A DNA stretch of 64,000 nucleotides. It comes from JAKAVN01 sp963796565 (GTDB lineage Bacteria > Desulfobacterota > Binatia > Binatales > Binataceae). The DNA lies in assembly GCA_963796565.1 (NCBI GenBank), contig CAWCMA010000005.1, positions 1-64,000 of the forward strand, read 5' to 3'. Both the position numbers and the translations under genes were made by a program. The notes beneath the pieces are model-generated. The model had not been told where the DNA came from. It did not search any database and saw nothing but the letters and a program-made list of their open reading frames with translations. Below, piece by piece: positions 54,784 through 63,918 of this stretch. Positions within the stretch are counted from its first letter, which is position 1. Each line of letters starts with the position of its first letter.

Positions 54784-54926
54784 TTGCGCAAGGATGCGAC
54801 GTGCTCATCCTTTTCGGCAAATCTTGTAGCATAAGGCCTTCTGCCACTGGAAGGAGCCAGAAAGCTCCGTGGAACCATCAGAATCCGTCGGTGAATTTCG
54901 TCGTCGCCTGGCAATACGGCAGACGC

Positions 54927-55313
54927 TCAGCGCGGCAACTTCGACTGACTGCGCAGTGCCTTACGAATAGCGCCCAGGAGGGCCTCTTCGTCGAAAGGCT
55001 TGAACAAGCTGGCGACCACCTTGCTTTCGCTCATGGCCCGGCGGGTCGGTTCGTCGTCGCGAGCGCTCATCAAGATCGTCGGCAATCGTCGACCTGAAGC
55101 AGCCAAACTCCGGCATAGCTCGATGCCGCTCATCCCGGGCATGTAAATGTCCAGCAGCAGGCACACGTCAGTGGTCGGAAGGTCGCTGCGTAGCAGACTT
55201 TCGCCACTCGGGAATGCAAGCGCGTTGAACCCTGCCACTTGTAGTTGCATTCTCAACGCGCGGCGTATTGACAGATCATCATCTATCACTATGACAGTCG
55301 GTTTGAGTGCAAT
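54927..55313 (-). CDS. Single-domain receiver protein (about 129 aa)
   Basis: The receiver is complete: TVIVIDDDLSIRRALRMQLQVAGFNALAF, LLLDIYMPGMSGIEL (phospho-Asp) and SLFKPFDEEALLGAI (Lys). There is no output domain. The frame extends to 55499 but that part is not conserved; no ATG is available close to the domain, so a TTG or similar start near 55313 is assumed. It probably shuttles phosphate in the same signalling network as the neighbouring kinase. It closely resembles the receiver at 63532. Confidence 0.8.
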   Translation of the reverse strand: MALKPTVIVIDDDLSIRRALRMQLQVAGFNALAFPSGESLLRSDLPTTDVCLLLDIYMPGMSGIELCRSLAASGRRLPTILMSARDDEPTRRAMSESKVVASLFKPFDEEALLGAIRKALRSQSKLPR

Positions 55314-55700
55314 CGGCAATTGACAATATCGTAGTGCGCGGATCCAGAGTGCCTCACTAGCTCCATTGTGAAAATAAAGACAAGAGATTGTCCAGTGGTA
55401 CTTTAGTACAATACGGCCGTTTCGGCGTGTAGTCCTAAGGTACAACTGGAAGTACCCGCCGCTGTAAACAAGAATCCGCAGTGCACTGCGAGAGGACAAT
55501 GCGCTGGCTCATTCGGAAGATGGATTCCGTGGCTCTCACCGATGCGTCGGCGGCCGTCCCAGGTTTGCGAACAATTTCTGCTGTTTTTCCCCAGGTGGAC
55601 TTGACCAGCGATTGGTCTCTCTAGGCGCCGGTAACCAAGCGAGTCCGCCAGCCGCCAGCAACTGAGATAGGCACGCGCAGAACTTACAAGGAGTATCCGA
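55314..55700. promoter_or_regulatory. Intergenic region between receiver and sulfatase genes
   Basis: Holds the palindrome GTACTTTAGTAC at 55398-55409 and a wider GGTAC-N8-GTACC inverted repeat at 55439-55456. No gene is visible. It probably carries the sulfatase promoter. Confidence 0.55.
55398..55409. promoter_or_regulatory. Candidate operator, copy 3 (GTACTTTAGTAC)
   Basis: On the minus strand it reads TTGTACTAAAGTACCAC, matching copies 1 and 2 except one base of the core. It lies about 290 bp upstream of the sulfatase and about 85 bp upstream of the receiver gene. Confidence 0.6.
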
Positions 55701-57380
55701 ATGCATAGGTCGAAAGACAAATGGTACGAGGTCGTTCTTCTACTCAGCGTGATCATCGGTTTGTCGATCGCGCACTCGGCATCGGCGCAGGACAAGAAAC
55801 CCAACATCGTGGTCATCATGGGCGACGACGTGGGCTGGTTCAACATTGGCGCCTACCACCGCGGAATCATGTCGGGCAAGACCCCGAACCTCGACAAACT
55901 TGCCGCTCAGGGCATGATGTTCACTGACTACTATGCCGAGGCGAGCTGCACGGCGGGGCGCGCCAACTTCATCACCGGCGAGTTGCCGATCCGTACAGGT
56001 TTGACGACCGTAGGGCAGGCGGGAGCGGATGTGGGGTTGCCAGCGCAGGCCGTCACCCTTGCCACCGTCCTGAAAGCGCAGGGCTACGAAACGGCTCAGT
56101 TCGGCAAGAACCATCTTGGCGATATGAACAAATACCTCCCATGCGTACATGGCTTTGACGAATATTTCGGCTATCTCTATCACCTCGACGCGATGTCGGA
56201 TCCGTACTGGTTCGACTATCCGCAGAGCTGGATAGACAAGACGGGGCCACGCGATCTGGTGCACTGCTGGGCGATCGATGTGGATGACGCCACCGTGCAG
56301 CCGCGCTGGGGCAAGATCGGAAAGCAGAAGATCGAAGACGAGGGTCCTCTTGCGCCATTTCCAAACATGACTGACATCCAGAACTGGCAGCATGGTCGCA
56401 AGGCCAAGTACGACATGGAGACCTTCGACGATGTGCTGGTAAAGAGCACAAACGGCTTCATGGACAAGGCCAAGAAGGACGGCAAGCCATTCTTCATCTG
56501 GCACAACACTACACGCATGCATGTCTTTACCTACCTACCGCCGAAGTACCAGGCGATGATGAACGCCAAGGACAATTACAATGTAGAAGAGGCCGGCATG
56601 GCACAGATGGATGACAGCGTCGGTGAGATCCTGAAGCATATCGAAGACATCGGTGAGGCCGACAACACCATCGTCATCTTCACCACGGACAACGGCGCCG
56701 AAGTCTTCACTTGGCCCGACGGGGGAATGACGCCGTTTCGAGCGACCAAGGGCACCGTTTTTGAAGGTGGCTTCCGCGTGCCCGCGATTATCCGCTGGCC
56801 TGGTCACGTCAAGCCAGGCGCAGTTGAGAATGGTATCTTCTCCGGACTCGACTGGCTTCCCACCCTAGCTGACGCCGCCGGCGATGCCGACATCACCAAC
56901 CAACTCCTGAAAGGGGTGACGCTGGAAGGCCGCTCGTACAAGAATCACCTCGACGGTTATGACCAGATGGATGTGCTAACTGGCAAAGGACCATCCAAGC
57001 GCCACGAGATCTTTTACTTCGGTGGCCCGCATCTCGGCGCCATCCGCATCGATGATTTCAAGTTCCAGTTTTTCCAGCAGCCATACGGCTGGCCGGGAGA
57101 AAAGGTCACCACTGACATGCCCACCATCGTGAACATCCGGCAAGATCCGTTCGAGCGCACACCGGCTGTCCGCGGAGAAACCACGAATGATATGGGTGGT
57201 GGCTACCTGAATGACTTTTACGCGCGCGAGTTCTGGCGCTTCGTGATGGTACAGCAATACGTTGGGACGCTGGCGATGACGGCGATCGAGTATCCTCCAA
57301 TGCAAGCGCCGGCATCTTTCAACCTGCAGGCGATAAAAGAGAAGATTCAGGAACTGATGAAGGAACACGAAGGCCAATAA
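55701..57380 (+). CDS. Exported arylsulfatase, Cys-type (559 aa)
   Basis: A signal peptide (VVLLLSVIIGLSIAHSASAQ) is followed by PNIVVIMGDDVGW (metal-binding Asp pair) and SCTAGRANF, where C83 in the C-x-A-x-R motif is the residue converted to formylglycine. FTTDNGAEVFTWPDGG and GTVFEGGFRVPAIIRWPG are typical of the arylsulfatase/choline-sulfatase group. It would hydrolyse a sulfate ester in the periplasm. The maturation enzyme (FGE or anSME) is not in the window. The AAGGAG box is 10 bp before the ATG. Confidence 0.93.
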   Translation: MHRSKDKWYEVVLLLSVIIGLSIAHSASAQDKKPNIVVIMGDDVGWFNIGAYHRGIMSGKTPNLDKLAAQGMMFTDYYAEASCTAGRANFITGELPIRTGLTTVGQAGADVGLPAQAVTLATVLKAQGYETAQFGKNHLGDMNKYLPCVHGFDEYFGYLYHLDAMSDPYWFDYPQSWIDKTGPRDLVHCWAIDVDDATVQPRWGKIGKQKIEDEGPLAPFPNMTDIQNWQHGRKAKYDMETFDDVLVKSTNGFMDKAKKDGKPFFIWHNTTRMHVFTYLPPKYQAMMNAKDNYNVEEAGMAQMDDSVGEILKHIEDIGEADNTIVIFTTDNGAEVFTWPDGGMTPFRATKGTVFEGGFRVPAIIRWPGHVKPGAVENGIFSGLDWLPTLADAAGDADITNQLLKGVTLEGRSYKNHLDGYDQMDVLTGKGPSKRHEIFYFGGPHLGAIRIDDFKFQFFQQPYGWPGEKVTTDMPTIVNIRQDPFERTPAVRGETTNDMGGGYLNDFYAREFWRFVMVQQYVGTLAMTAIEYPPMQAPASFNLQAIKEKIQELMKEHEGQ

Positions 57381-57398
57381 TGCAATACGTGGTACAAT

Positions 57399-57420
57399 GG
57401 GCGGCTTTTCAGGGCCGCCC
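57399..57420 (+). terminator. Hairpin after the sulfatase gene
   Basis: GGGCGGC pairs with GCCGCCC around TTTTCAGG, 19 bp after the stop. No T-run follows, so an intrinsic terminator is possible but weak. Confidence 0.4.
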
Positions 57421-57620
57421 GTTGCGTCTAACGGAACCGGAAAGTCGTGGCCATAGATTAAAGGGCCTATTCGAATGCTGGAGTCGATTCTGGCTATTTG
57501 TCGAGTAGTCGCGACAGCGCTCGAGCTGCTATGTGCGCTGGTCGCAAGCGTTCATGCCGAACTATGGCGTTAAAGATCCGAGACCGAAAAAAAAAAGAGG
57601 AAATGCCGGGGAGTATAACA

Positions 57621-58409
57621 ATGAAAACAAAACAATCGTCACGGATGGGCGGATTGGCAATGTCGCTCGGGCTATTTGCGGGAGTCGTGGTCTTGGTGAG
57701 CGTTCTGTACTCGTGCGCGGCCACCAGTCAGGGTCAGGTCGCGCTGGAACAGACAGCCCCGACTGGCCAGGCTGCTCCAACCGGTGCGGCGCAGTTCCTG
57801 GGTGGCGACGCTTCGCTGCTTCAACCCGGGGCCGAAGGCCAGGCTGCCTACATATACATCAATCCCAACGTGCAATGGAGCAGCTACAAAAAGGTTCTGC
57901 TTAAACCGGTCGAGTTTTGGGACACGTCCGACTCGAGCGTGTCTCCTGACAACCAGAAGATGCTGACTTCGTACTTTTACAACTCGCTGCAAAAGAATCT
58001 GCAACAGAATTTCACCATCGTCGACCAGCCGGGGCCCGGAGTGATCACTTTCGCGGTCGCGATTATCAATGCTGAATCGGCCACACCCGGCTTGCGATCG
58101 GTTTCGCTGGTTATTCCGCAGGCTCGCATATTGAACTACGCGCAATCCCTTGCGACCGGCCACGCTGCCTTCGCCGGTTCAGCCGAAGCGGCCTTCAAGG
58201 CCACGGATTCGAGCACGGGACAGTTGCTGGCGGAATCGGTCGACAAGCGCATTGGCGGCATGGCAGTGAGCAACGCAGCGCAGATCCAATGGGGAGACGC
58301 CGAAGCCGCGATGGACTACTGGTCGCAAAAGATTGCGCAGCGCGCGGTCTCGCTCGGCGCGGGCAATCCGGCTCCCGCAGGCACTGCTCAGCCCTCGGCG
58401 ACCAATTAA
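57621..58409 (+). CDS. DUF3313-like lipoprotein (262 aa)
   Basis: The signal sequence ends LVSVLYSC, a lipobox that would lipidate the Cys. The mature part reads YINPNVQWSSYKKVLLKPVEFWD and LTSYFYNSLQKNLQQNFTIVDQPGPGVITFAVAIINAESATPGLRSVSLVIP, the pattern of DUF3313 lipoproteins, whose role is unknown. I chose the ATG at 57621 after GGGGAG; the frame is open further upstream without signal features. It follows the sulfatase on the same strand. Confidence 0.85.
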   Translation: MKTKQSSRMGGLAMSLGLFAGVVVLVSVLYSCAATSQGQVALEQTAPTGQAAPTGAAQFLGGDASLLQPGAEGQAAYIYINPNVQWSSYKKVLLKPVEFWDTSDSSVSPDNQKMLTSYFYNSLQKNLQQNFTIVDQPGPGVITFAVAIINAESATPGLRSVSLVIPQARILNYAQSLATGHAAFAGSAEAAFKATDSSTGQLLAESVDKRIGGMAVSNAAQIQWGDAEAAMDYWSQKIAQRAVSLGAGNPAPAGTAQPSATN

Positions 58410-58591
58410 CGTTGATAGAGAAGAGGAAAATGTACTTCGTAGGCTACGCTCGTAATTCTCTGGTGAACCCGAGGAAAGCGTTTCGACTAGGTTGCGGCAG
58501 TCCAGGAATGACGGTCCTTTACGGCTCTGCGAAGCCGGTGCTCTCGCCGCAGATGGGCCCAGCGCGCGGCTTTTAGGACGAACGCGGACAG
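58410..58591. other. Spacer between lipoprotein gene and dead outer-membrane gene
   Basis: No gene visible; short gap only. Confidence 0.4.
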
Positions 58592-59213
58592 ATGGAAAGC
58601 GGAGCATTGAAACGTCTGTACCCGAGGGTGATTGCGCTGAACGGAGTCTTTGGCTTGATGGTCATCGGGACTACAGCCGCGCAGGCGACGGGCAACAAAT
58701 CTCTCGACGAGGTAAACAAGCAACTCTCGAATCCGATATCGAGTATCTGGGCGCTGGACCCAGCTTCATTTTTTCGACGGCCAGCAACTGGCGGCTCGGC
58801 CAGAACAAGTGGCAGTTGGGGCCGGCAGGCGTACTCGGATACCTCGGCGGCAAATGGATCGCGGGAGTGTTTCCGCAGCTGTGGTTCTCGGTCGGTGGCC
58901 CAGGGTCGCAGACCGTGAGTCAGATGAACATCCAGTACTTTTTTCAGTATTTTCCTGACAGCGGATGGGGCATCGGTACGTCGCCGAACATGCTGGTGAA
59001 TTGGTACGCGAACAAGAGCGGCAACGAGATTACGTTTCCCATCGGCATGCAAATCAGCAAAGTCGTCAAAATCGGACCCTTGCCGGCGAAACTGGCGGTA
59101 CAAGGCCAGTAGATGCCAGTTCACCCGGATGTGTTTGGCCAGAAGTGGAACCTCCAATTCGCGGTAACCCCGGTCATCCCGAAACTCATCAAAGGAAATC
59201 TTTTTGGGGACTA
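58592..59213 (+). pseudogene. Outer-membrane protein gene, deleted and interrupted
   Basis: The N-terminus MESGALKRLYPRVIALNGVF with signal peptide and SLDEVNKQLSNPISSIWAL is in one frame; from about 58745 the family continues in another: GAGPSFIFSTASNWRLGQNKWQLGPAG, WFSVGGPGSQTVSQMNIQYFFQYF. Compared with the intact relative at 61476, about 85 residues are missing between them. A TAG at 59110 interrupts the end, after which MPVHPDVFGQKWNLQFAVTPVIPKLIKG continues in frame to 59213. It has one deletion with frameshift and one nonsense change, so it is dead. Confidence 0.75.
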
Positions 59214-59317
59214 GTGGCGTGCGATGGCCGGCCGAAGATATCCGGAGAATCGAATTGACAACACAATCGCCCATCGACAAGACTCGGATTACGAGTCAAC
59301 AGGTCCGACATGCGTAC

Positions 59318-60589
59318 GTGAAGACTGGGGTAACCCGGCTTACTGTATGCGTGTCGATCCTGGTAGCAGTCCTTAGCGGTGTCGCCCAGAGCGCGGGGCT
59401 GGAGCTGTACGAGACGGGAGCCCCCGATCTCGGTACCGCGAGCGCCGGGCGAGCCGCCATGGCTGCCGACGCTTCAACCGCGGCAGCCAATCCCGCCGGG
59501 ATGACTCAACTCGACCGAACGCAACTGCTAGGTGCGGCCGGCGCTCTTCTCCCCTCGACCAACTTCGACGTTGCTCCCCAAACGACCACCAAGGGCACCG
59601 GTGGCGGCAACGCCGGGGTGTTTATGCCTTTGGGGGCGTTCTTCTTTGTCTACAAGTTTTCAGATCGTATACGGTTCGGCCTGGCTAACTACTCGGATTA
59701 CGGTCTGGCCGTAAACTACGGCAATGCATGGGTCGGACGCTATTACACAACTAGGGAGGCACTGTTTAGCGGCAAAATCGCTCCGTCACTTGCTTATAAA
59801 GTGAACGATTGGCTTTCGGTGGGGGCGGGTTTCAGCATTGCGGTCGCACGTCTCACGTTCCAATCAAGGATCAACAATGCGCTTCCGCGTCTGGGAGATG
59901 GCCGCATGGCACTCGAGTCGTGGGACGAAGCGTTTGGCGGTACAGCCGGCATCTTACTCAGCCCGATTCCGACACTTCGTATCGGACTCACCTACCAGTC
60001 ACCGGAAGATTTCAAGTTCGGCTTCAAACCGTTCCTGACGGGCCTCGGTCCGGGCTTCAGCGCTATCAGCAAGAGAATCGGCGGCGTGCAATTCAATGTT
60101 CCGTTAACGGAGCCGCAGCAGGTGATGGCGAGCGCGCTCTACCAGATCATACCCAACCTCAGTTTGATGGGTAACGTCGGATGGCAGAACTGGTCGGCGT
60201 TCGGGCAGTTCCCAGTCGGAATCTCGGCCAGGAACCAAACGTCTGTCGAAGCCAATCTGCATTTTTCAGATACCTGTCAAATCGCGGTCGGGCAGCAATA
60301 TCGGATCGCCGAGAGGTGGCTGTGGTCCGCCGGATTTGCGTATGACAGTTCGCCAGTTTCGAACGCGAACCGTAACGCGGTCCTGCCTATCGATCGCCAA
60401 CTGCGCTATGGGACGGGCATCCAATATCAGATCACCCGCGACGTCACAGCCGGTGCCGCATGGGAGTTCATGGACGCCGGCCCCGGTCCATTCAGCAACA
60501 GGCGTGGACCGCTCGCCGGAACGCTGCAAGGGCATTTCTCGACCAACTATCTCAACTTTGTCGCGCTCAATGTCATTTGGAAATTCTAA
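59318..60589 (+). CDS. FadL/OmpP1-family outer-membrane transporter (about 423 aa)
   Basis: After a signal peptide (LTVCVSILVAVLSGVAQSAG) comes LELYETGAPDLGTASAGRAAMAADASTAAANPAGMTQL, the hallmark N-terminus of FadL-type porins, whose NPA motif plugs the channel. Amphipathic strands follow and the protein ends in LNFVALNVIWKF with a terminal Phe for BAM assembly. Such proteins take up hydrophobic compounds such as fatty acids or aromatics. A GTG at 59318 is my choice; the frame is open to 59204. Confidence 0.88.
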   Translation: MKTGVTRLTVCVSILVAVLSGVAQSAGLELYETGAPDLGTASAGRAAMAADASTAAANPAGMTQLDRTQLLGAAGALLPSTNFDVAPQTTTKGTGGGNAGVFMPLGAFFFVYKFSDRIRFGLANYSDYGLAVNYGNAWVGRYYTTREALFSGKIAPSLAYKVNDWLSVGAGFSIAVARLTFQSRINNALPRLGDGRMALESWDEAFGGTAGILLSPIPTLRIGLTYQSPEDFKFGFKPFLTGLGPGFSAISKRIGGVQFNVPLTEPQQVMASALYQIIPNLSLMGNVGWQNWSAFGQFPVGISARNQTSVEANLHFSDTCQIAVGQQYRIAERWLWSAGFAYDSSPVSNANRNAVLPIDRQLRYGTGIQYQITRDVTAGAAWEFMDAGPGPFSNRRGPLAGTLQGHFSTNYLNFVALNVIWKF

Positions 60590-60621
60590 TAATAGTTCGC
60601 TCTAAGTCGGAGGTTCAATCT

Positions 60622-61419
60622 ATGCTGAAGCTGTTTATGAGAGACTTTGTGAAACGAAATACACTTCGCACGACAGCGGCTGTCGTTTGTGGCGTCGTGC
60701 TATTGGTTGCGAGATCCGCGCGTGCGCAGAGCGTCCTGTCGCTGTCGCTGGAAGATCGGCAAATAATCACTGCCAAGCTTGGCCCCATAGTGGGCAAGGC
60801 ATTGCCCAGCAAGCCCATTGAGGACGTTTCCGTCTATTTTCCCCTTCAGGAAAAGGCGGCCAATTACCGCGTTACCTTTGGCCCCAACGCCGGCAATACC
60901 CAAACGCTCGGCCTCGCGAAGACCAGACGCCCGGGTGGCAGATCGGCCTGGCGATTTCAGTTCTCGCCCTCGCTTGCTGGATTTATCCATGAGACGGCAC
61001 AGGGTGATCTCATGGTGCCCGCAGTAACCGACACCAGTGAAGGCGTGGTGGTCATCACAACGCCCGCCAACCCGTTCGTGCTCAAAGGCATGAAGCCTGG
61101 CGAGACGCGTTCTTATTCGCAACAGGTCTCGGTGATTGAACTGGACGACCCGGCGGATCAGGAATATTCAGGATCGTTAAGCGGCACCTACACTTACGTG
61201 GGCGCCTTCCAAGTGACAGTGCCGGCCGGCACTTACGAGGCGGTGCTGTTGCGCCTCAAGTGTCAGGGCAAGGTTGGTCCAGCCCAGACGCACGACACTG
61301 CGTACTACTTCTTCGCGCCCGGCAAGGGAGTGGTCGCCATGATTAGCCAGGAGGATGCGACAGCCTTCTGGATCATTCATATCGACACCACCTCTGGAAA
61401 GGTGCTCATCAACAACTGA
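60622..61419 (+). CDS. Exported protein of unknown function (265 aa)
   Basis: CGGAGG precedes the ATG. The signal peptide TAAVVCGVVLLVARSARAQ is followed by a soluble beta-rich protein: IGYVYFPLQ-like strands, GDLMVPAVTDTSEGVVVITTPANPFVLKGMKPGETRSYSQQV, SGSLSGTYTYVGAFQVTVPAGTYEAVLLRLKC and AYYFFAPGKGVVAMI. The pattern resembles periplasmic proteins encoded next to FadL and outer-membrane genes, but I know no named domain. It sits between the FadL gene and the intact outer-membrane protein. Confidence 0.7.
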   Translation: MLKLFMRDFVKRNTLRTTAAVVCGVVLLVARSARAQSVLSLSLEDRQIITAKLGPIVGKALPSKPIEDVSVYFPLQEKAANYRVTFGPNAGNTQTLGLAKTRRPGGRSAWRFQFSPSLAGFIHETAQGDLMVPAVTDTSEGVVVITTPANPFVLKGMKPGETRSYSQQVSVIELDDPADQEYSGSLSGTYTYVGAFQVTVPAGTYEAVLLRLKCQGKVGPAQTHDTAYYFFAPGKGVVAMISQEDATAFWIIHIDTTSGKVLINN

Positions 61420-61475
61420 ACCACCGATGGCAAGATGCGGATTGGTGAGGAGAGCGTTGTGGATGTCAGTGCCAC

Positions 61476-62348
61476 ATGACGATCCAGCGCCCAGGTATGC
61501 TTTCGTTAATAGGGTTCGTACTTCTCACGGCGGTGAGCAGCGCGCGTGGTCAGATCATCGCACCCAATCCATCCGGAATCGAGTCAGAAGAGGATCGGTT
61601 AGCGCGGGAAATCGACGACCCGACTGCGATTCTCACGCAGTTGAAACTTCAGGATCTATATACTTCCAGTAATTTCCAGACGACCGCCCAAACCAACACG
61701 ATCCAGCTGCGTCCGGTTCTGCCCGTGGGGTCCTTTTCGCTTTTTCCGTTCAAACAAATCATCCGGCCGACTTTCGAAATAAAGACTCTGGCCACGTCAC
61801 GAGGCAGTTCGACCATAACTGAATTTGCCGATATGCAACTTTTCGATCTGTTCCTCTCCAACTGGCCCGAGCCCAAGGAGACCGGGTTCGGCTGGGGTAT
61901 CGGGCCCACTTTCGTGTTCCCCACGGGAAGAGATCCCAAAGCGGGTGATCATGCATGGGAGGTCGGACCCGCAGCCGCGGCCGTTTACCGAGGCATTCCG
62001 CACTTGATGGTCGGCTTCCTGTTCCAAAACCCGATCTCGTTCGCGTACACGAACTCCTCGGCCACCCCGCAAAATGAGATGGAGTTCCAACCGCTTATCT
62101 CGTACACGCTCGGCCGCGGTTGGTACGTGAAGTCCGCGGATTCCACGTGGACCGTCAAGTGGCGGCATGGCAGTTCCACCAGGATTCCCGTCAGCCTCGG
62201 CCTCGGGCGCGTGTGGAAGTTCGAGGGGCCTGAGCTGAACACCTGGGTGTCGGGCGAATGGACGGCCTACCGCCAATACACCGGTATCACCCCGATGAAT
62301 ACCGTCCGGTTCGGCCTAACCCTTCTGTTCTCTCGTTTTCAGCTCTAG
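61476..62348 (+). CDS. Outer-membrane beta-barrel protein, intact relative of 58592 (290 aa)
   Basis: A signal peptide (MLSLIGFVLLTAVSSARGQ) precedes REIDDPTAILTQLKLQDLYTSSNFQTT, RPVLPVGSF and FGWGIGPTFVFPTGRDPKAGDHAWEVGPAAAAVYRGIPHLMVG. The protein has alternating strands and ends in RFGLTLLFSRFQL. Layout and spacing match the dead copy at 58592-59213 (GxGPxFxF, W-x-xGPA). Function unknown; the place beside FadL, sulfatase and lipoprotein genes suggests a role in uptake or export across the outer membrane. Confidence 0.75.
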   Translation: MTIQRPGMLSLIGFVLLTAVSSARGQIIAPNPSGIESEEDRLAREIDDPTAILTQLKLQDLYTSSNFQTTAQTNTIQLRPVLPVGSFSLFPFKQIIRPTFEIKTLATSRGSSTITEFADMQLFDLFLSNWPEPKETGFGWGIGPTFVFPTGRDPKAGDHAWEVGPAAAAVYRGIPHLMVGFLFQNPISFAYTNSSATPQNEMEFQPLISYTLGRGWYVKSADSTWTVKWRHGSSTRIPVSLGLGRVWKFEGPELNTWVSGEWTAYRQYTGITPMNTVRFGLTLLFSRFQL

Positions 62349-62529
62349 CAGAACATTAAGGACCTAATCACCCATTTCACCTGCGCCGGACTGAGAAATG
62401 TTTGAATTAATTCGATCACACGCTGTATCTCTGACTCCCTTGGCGAAGTTCGAATTTGGATGGTACTTATTTTTGGCATTGCACCTTTCGTACGCCGCGC
62501 GGGTCTGCCGGCAGCGGTAGGACTCCTGC

Positions 62530-63171
62530 TTAGCGGCTCATCTTCAAAGACTCGGTGCGCGGGTGGTTGTAGTAGGAATCCTTCAGAACGCGACGCAGCT
62601 GCGCTTCGTCGAACACGATCATGTGATCGAGGCTTTCGCGCCGGATCGATCCGATGAGGCGTTCGACGTAGCCATTCTGCCGGGGCGAGCGCGGGGCGAT
62701 CGGATGATCGCGGATCCCCATTGCCCGAATGCGATGAGTGTAGGATAAGCCGAAGGCTCGGTCGCGGTCGCGGATCGGATGACTCGGCGCTCGGCGGCGC
62801 CGGGCCATGTACCTGCTAACGGTCGACTCCGCGACTTCGATTCCAAGCATCAACAATTCGCCGTGGATCCGTGGCGCGCGCCACAGCGGGTTCGCGCGCC
62901 TCATTCGCCTGATCAGCGCTCGAATTTCTGAATCGATCCGCGGACGGTCGCCGACATGGCGGGACTTCCAGTGCCAGTAGGCGCGGAACCCGCGTCGGTG
63001 CCAGCAGATCATGGTCTCCGGCTGTACGACGATGATCGTGGCCAAAAGCGACGGGTACAGTCGATACAGCCACACCATCAGCAAGCGATCGATATTCCAC
63101 AGTCTCGCTTCGCTTCTCGGATTCTTAAGCCATTCCCCACCGCCAACCCGGGCAATACGAGCCTTTGTCAA
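62530..63171 (-). pseudogene. DDE integrase/transposase with internal deletion
   Basis: The N-terminal half has VQPETMICWHRRGFRAYWHWKS and RMRRANPLWRAPRIHGELLMLGIEVAESTVSRYM, the HTH region of an rve-type transposase. It is followed at once by PIRDRDRAFG and PIAPRSPRQNGYVERLIGSIRRESLDHMIVF, which hold the last catalytic Asp and Glu. The stretch with the first catalytic Asp (about 90-100 residues) is missing in frame, and the C-terminus is cut. The copy cannot be active. Confidence 0.85.
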
Positions 63172-63241
63172 GATACAGGGGATCTCCCCCCTCGCTATTG
63201 CATGGAGTGCTTAATGTGGCCGAGCAGCGAACAGAGCAGTC

Positions 63242-63370
63242 TTATCCGGGTTCTGTCGACGGTTGATCGTCCTTGACGCGGCGCTTGCTGTGCTTGAGCC
63301 TGAAGCTGTCGCCGTTCGTCTCGAGGATGTGAACGTGGTGAGTGAGACGATCGAGCAGCCCACCGGTAAA
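63242..63370 (-). pseudogene. IstB-like (IS21 helper) C-terminal fragment
   Basis: LLDRLTHHVHILETNGDSFRLKHSKRR is the C-terminal signature of IstB ATPases of IS21-type elements. Upstream frame sequence shows no P-loop, so only the tail survives. Confidence 0.7.
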
Positions 63371-63531
63371 CAAGATCCTGGTCCGATCCATTTTGAGCGC
63401 CCAGGCCGGGCCGATCAAACTCGAGCCGAATCCGACCAAGGTCTTATTTCGCAAACGTCACAATCTGTTCATGCTGGAAATGGCGTCGGTGCGGCTGTGA
63501 CAAACCGTTCGCCCGGAGACGATCCGCTTTT

Positions 63532-63918
63532 TTGACGACCGGAACGAAATCCGTCCTGATCTTGGTGGAGGACGATTCGTCGGTTCTTCGCGCACTGCGT
63601 AGATTGATGCTCTGTGCGGGATTTCGAGTCATGGCTTTTGATTGTCCGCGCACAGTCCTCGAAAGCGAACTCCCGGAAACCGACGCCTGTCTGATAGTCG
63701 ACGTACATCTTCCTGGGATAAACGGGGTGCAGCTCTGCGAAACCCTGGCCGCCTCCGGATGCCAACTGCCGGTGATAATGATGACCGGCCACCTCGACCA
63801 GGCCACGCGCGAGTTGACCCAGCGCTCGAAGGCTGTAGCGGTTCTGTTCAAGCCGTTTACCCGCGACTCGCTGCTGGAAGCGATTTCCGAGGCTCTTGCG
63901 GCTGGCAAAAACACTTAG
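63532..63918 (+). CDS. Single-domain receiver protein (128 aa)
   Basis: TTG start at 63532. The receiver is complete: LILVEDDSSVLRALRRLML, phospho-acceptor D57 in CLIVDVHLPGINGVQL, MMTGH and LFKPFTRDSLLEAI. No output domain follows. It is similar along its length to the receiver at 54927 (for example the CLxxD-PG-G-xLCxxLAASG block), so they are paralogues. It lies between IS debris and the window end; its partner kinase is not visible nearby. Confidence 0.85.
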   Translation: MTTGTKSVLILVEDDSSVLRALRRLMLCAGFRVMAFDCPRTVLESELPETDACLIVDVHLPGINGVQLCETLAASGCQLPVIMMTGHLDQATRELTQRSKAVAVLFKPFTRDSLLEAISEALAAGKNT

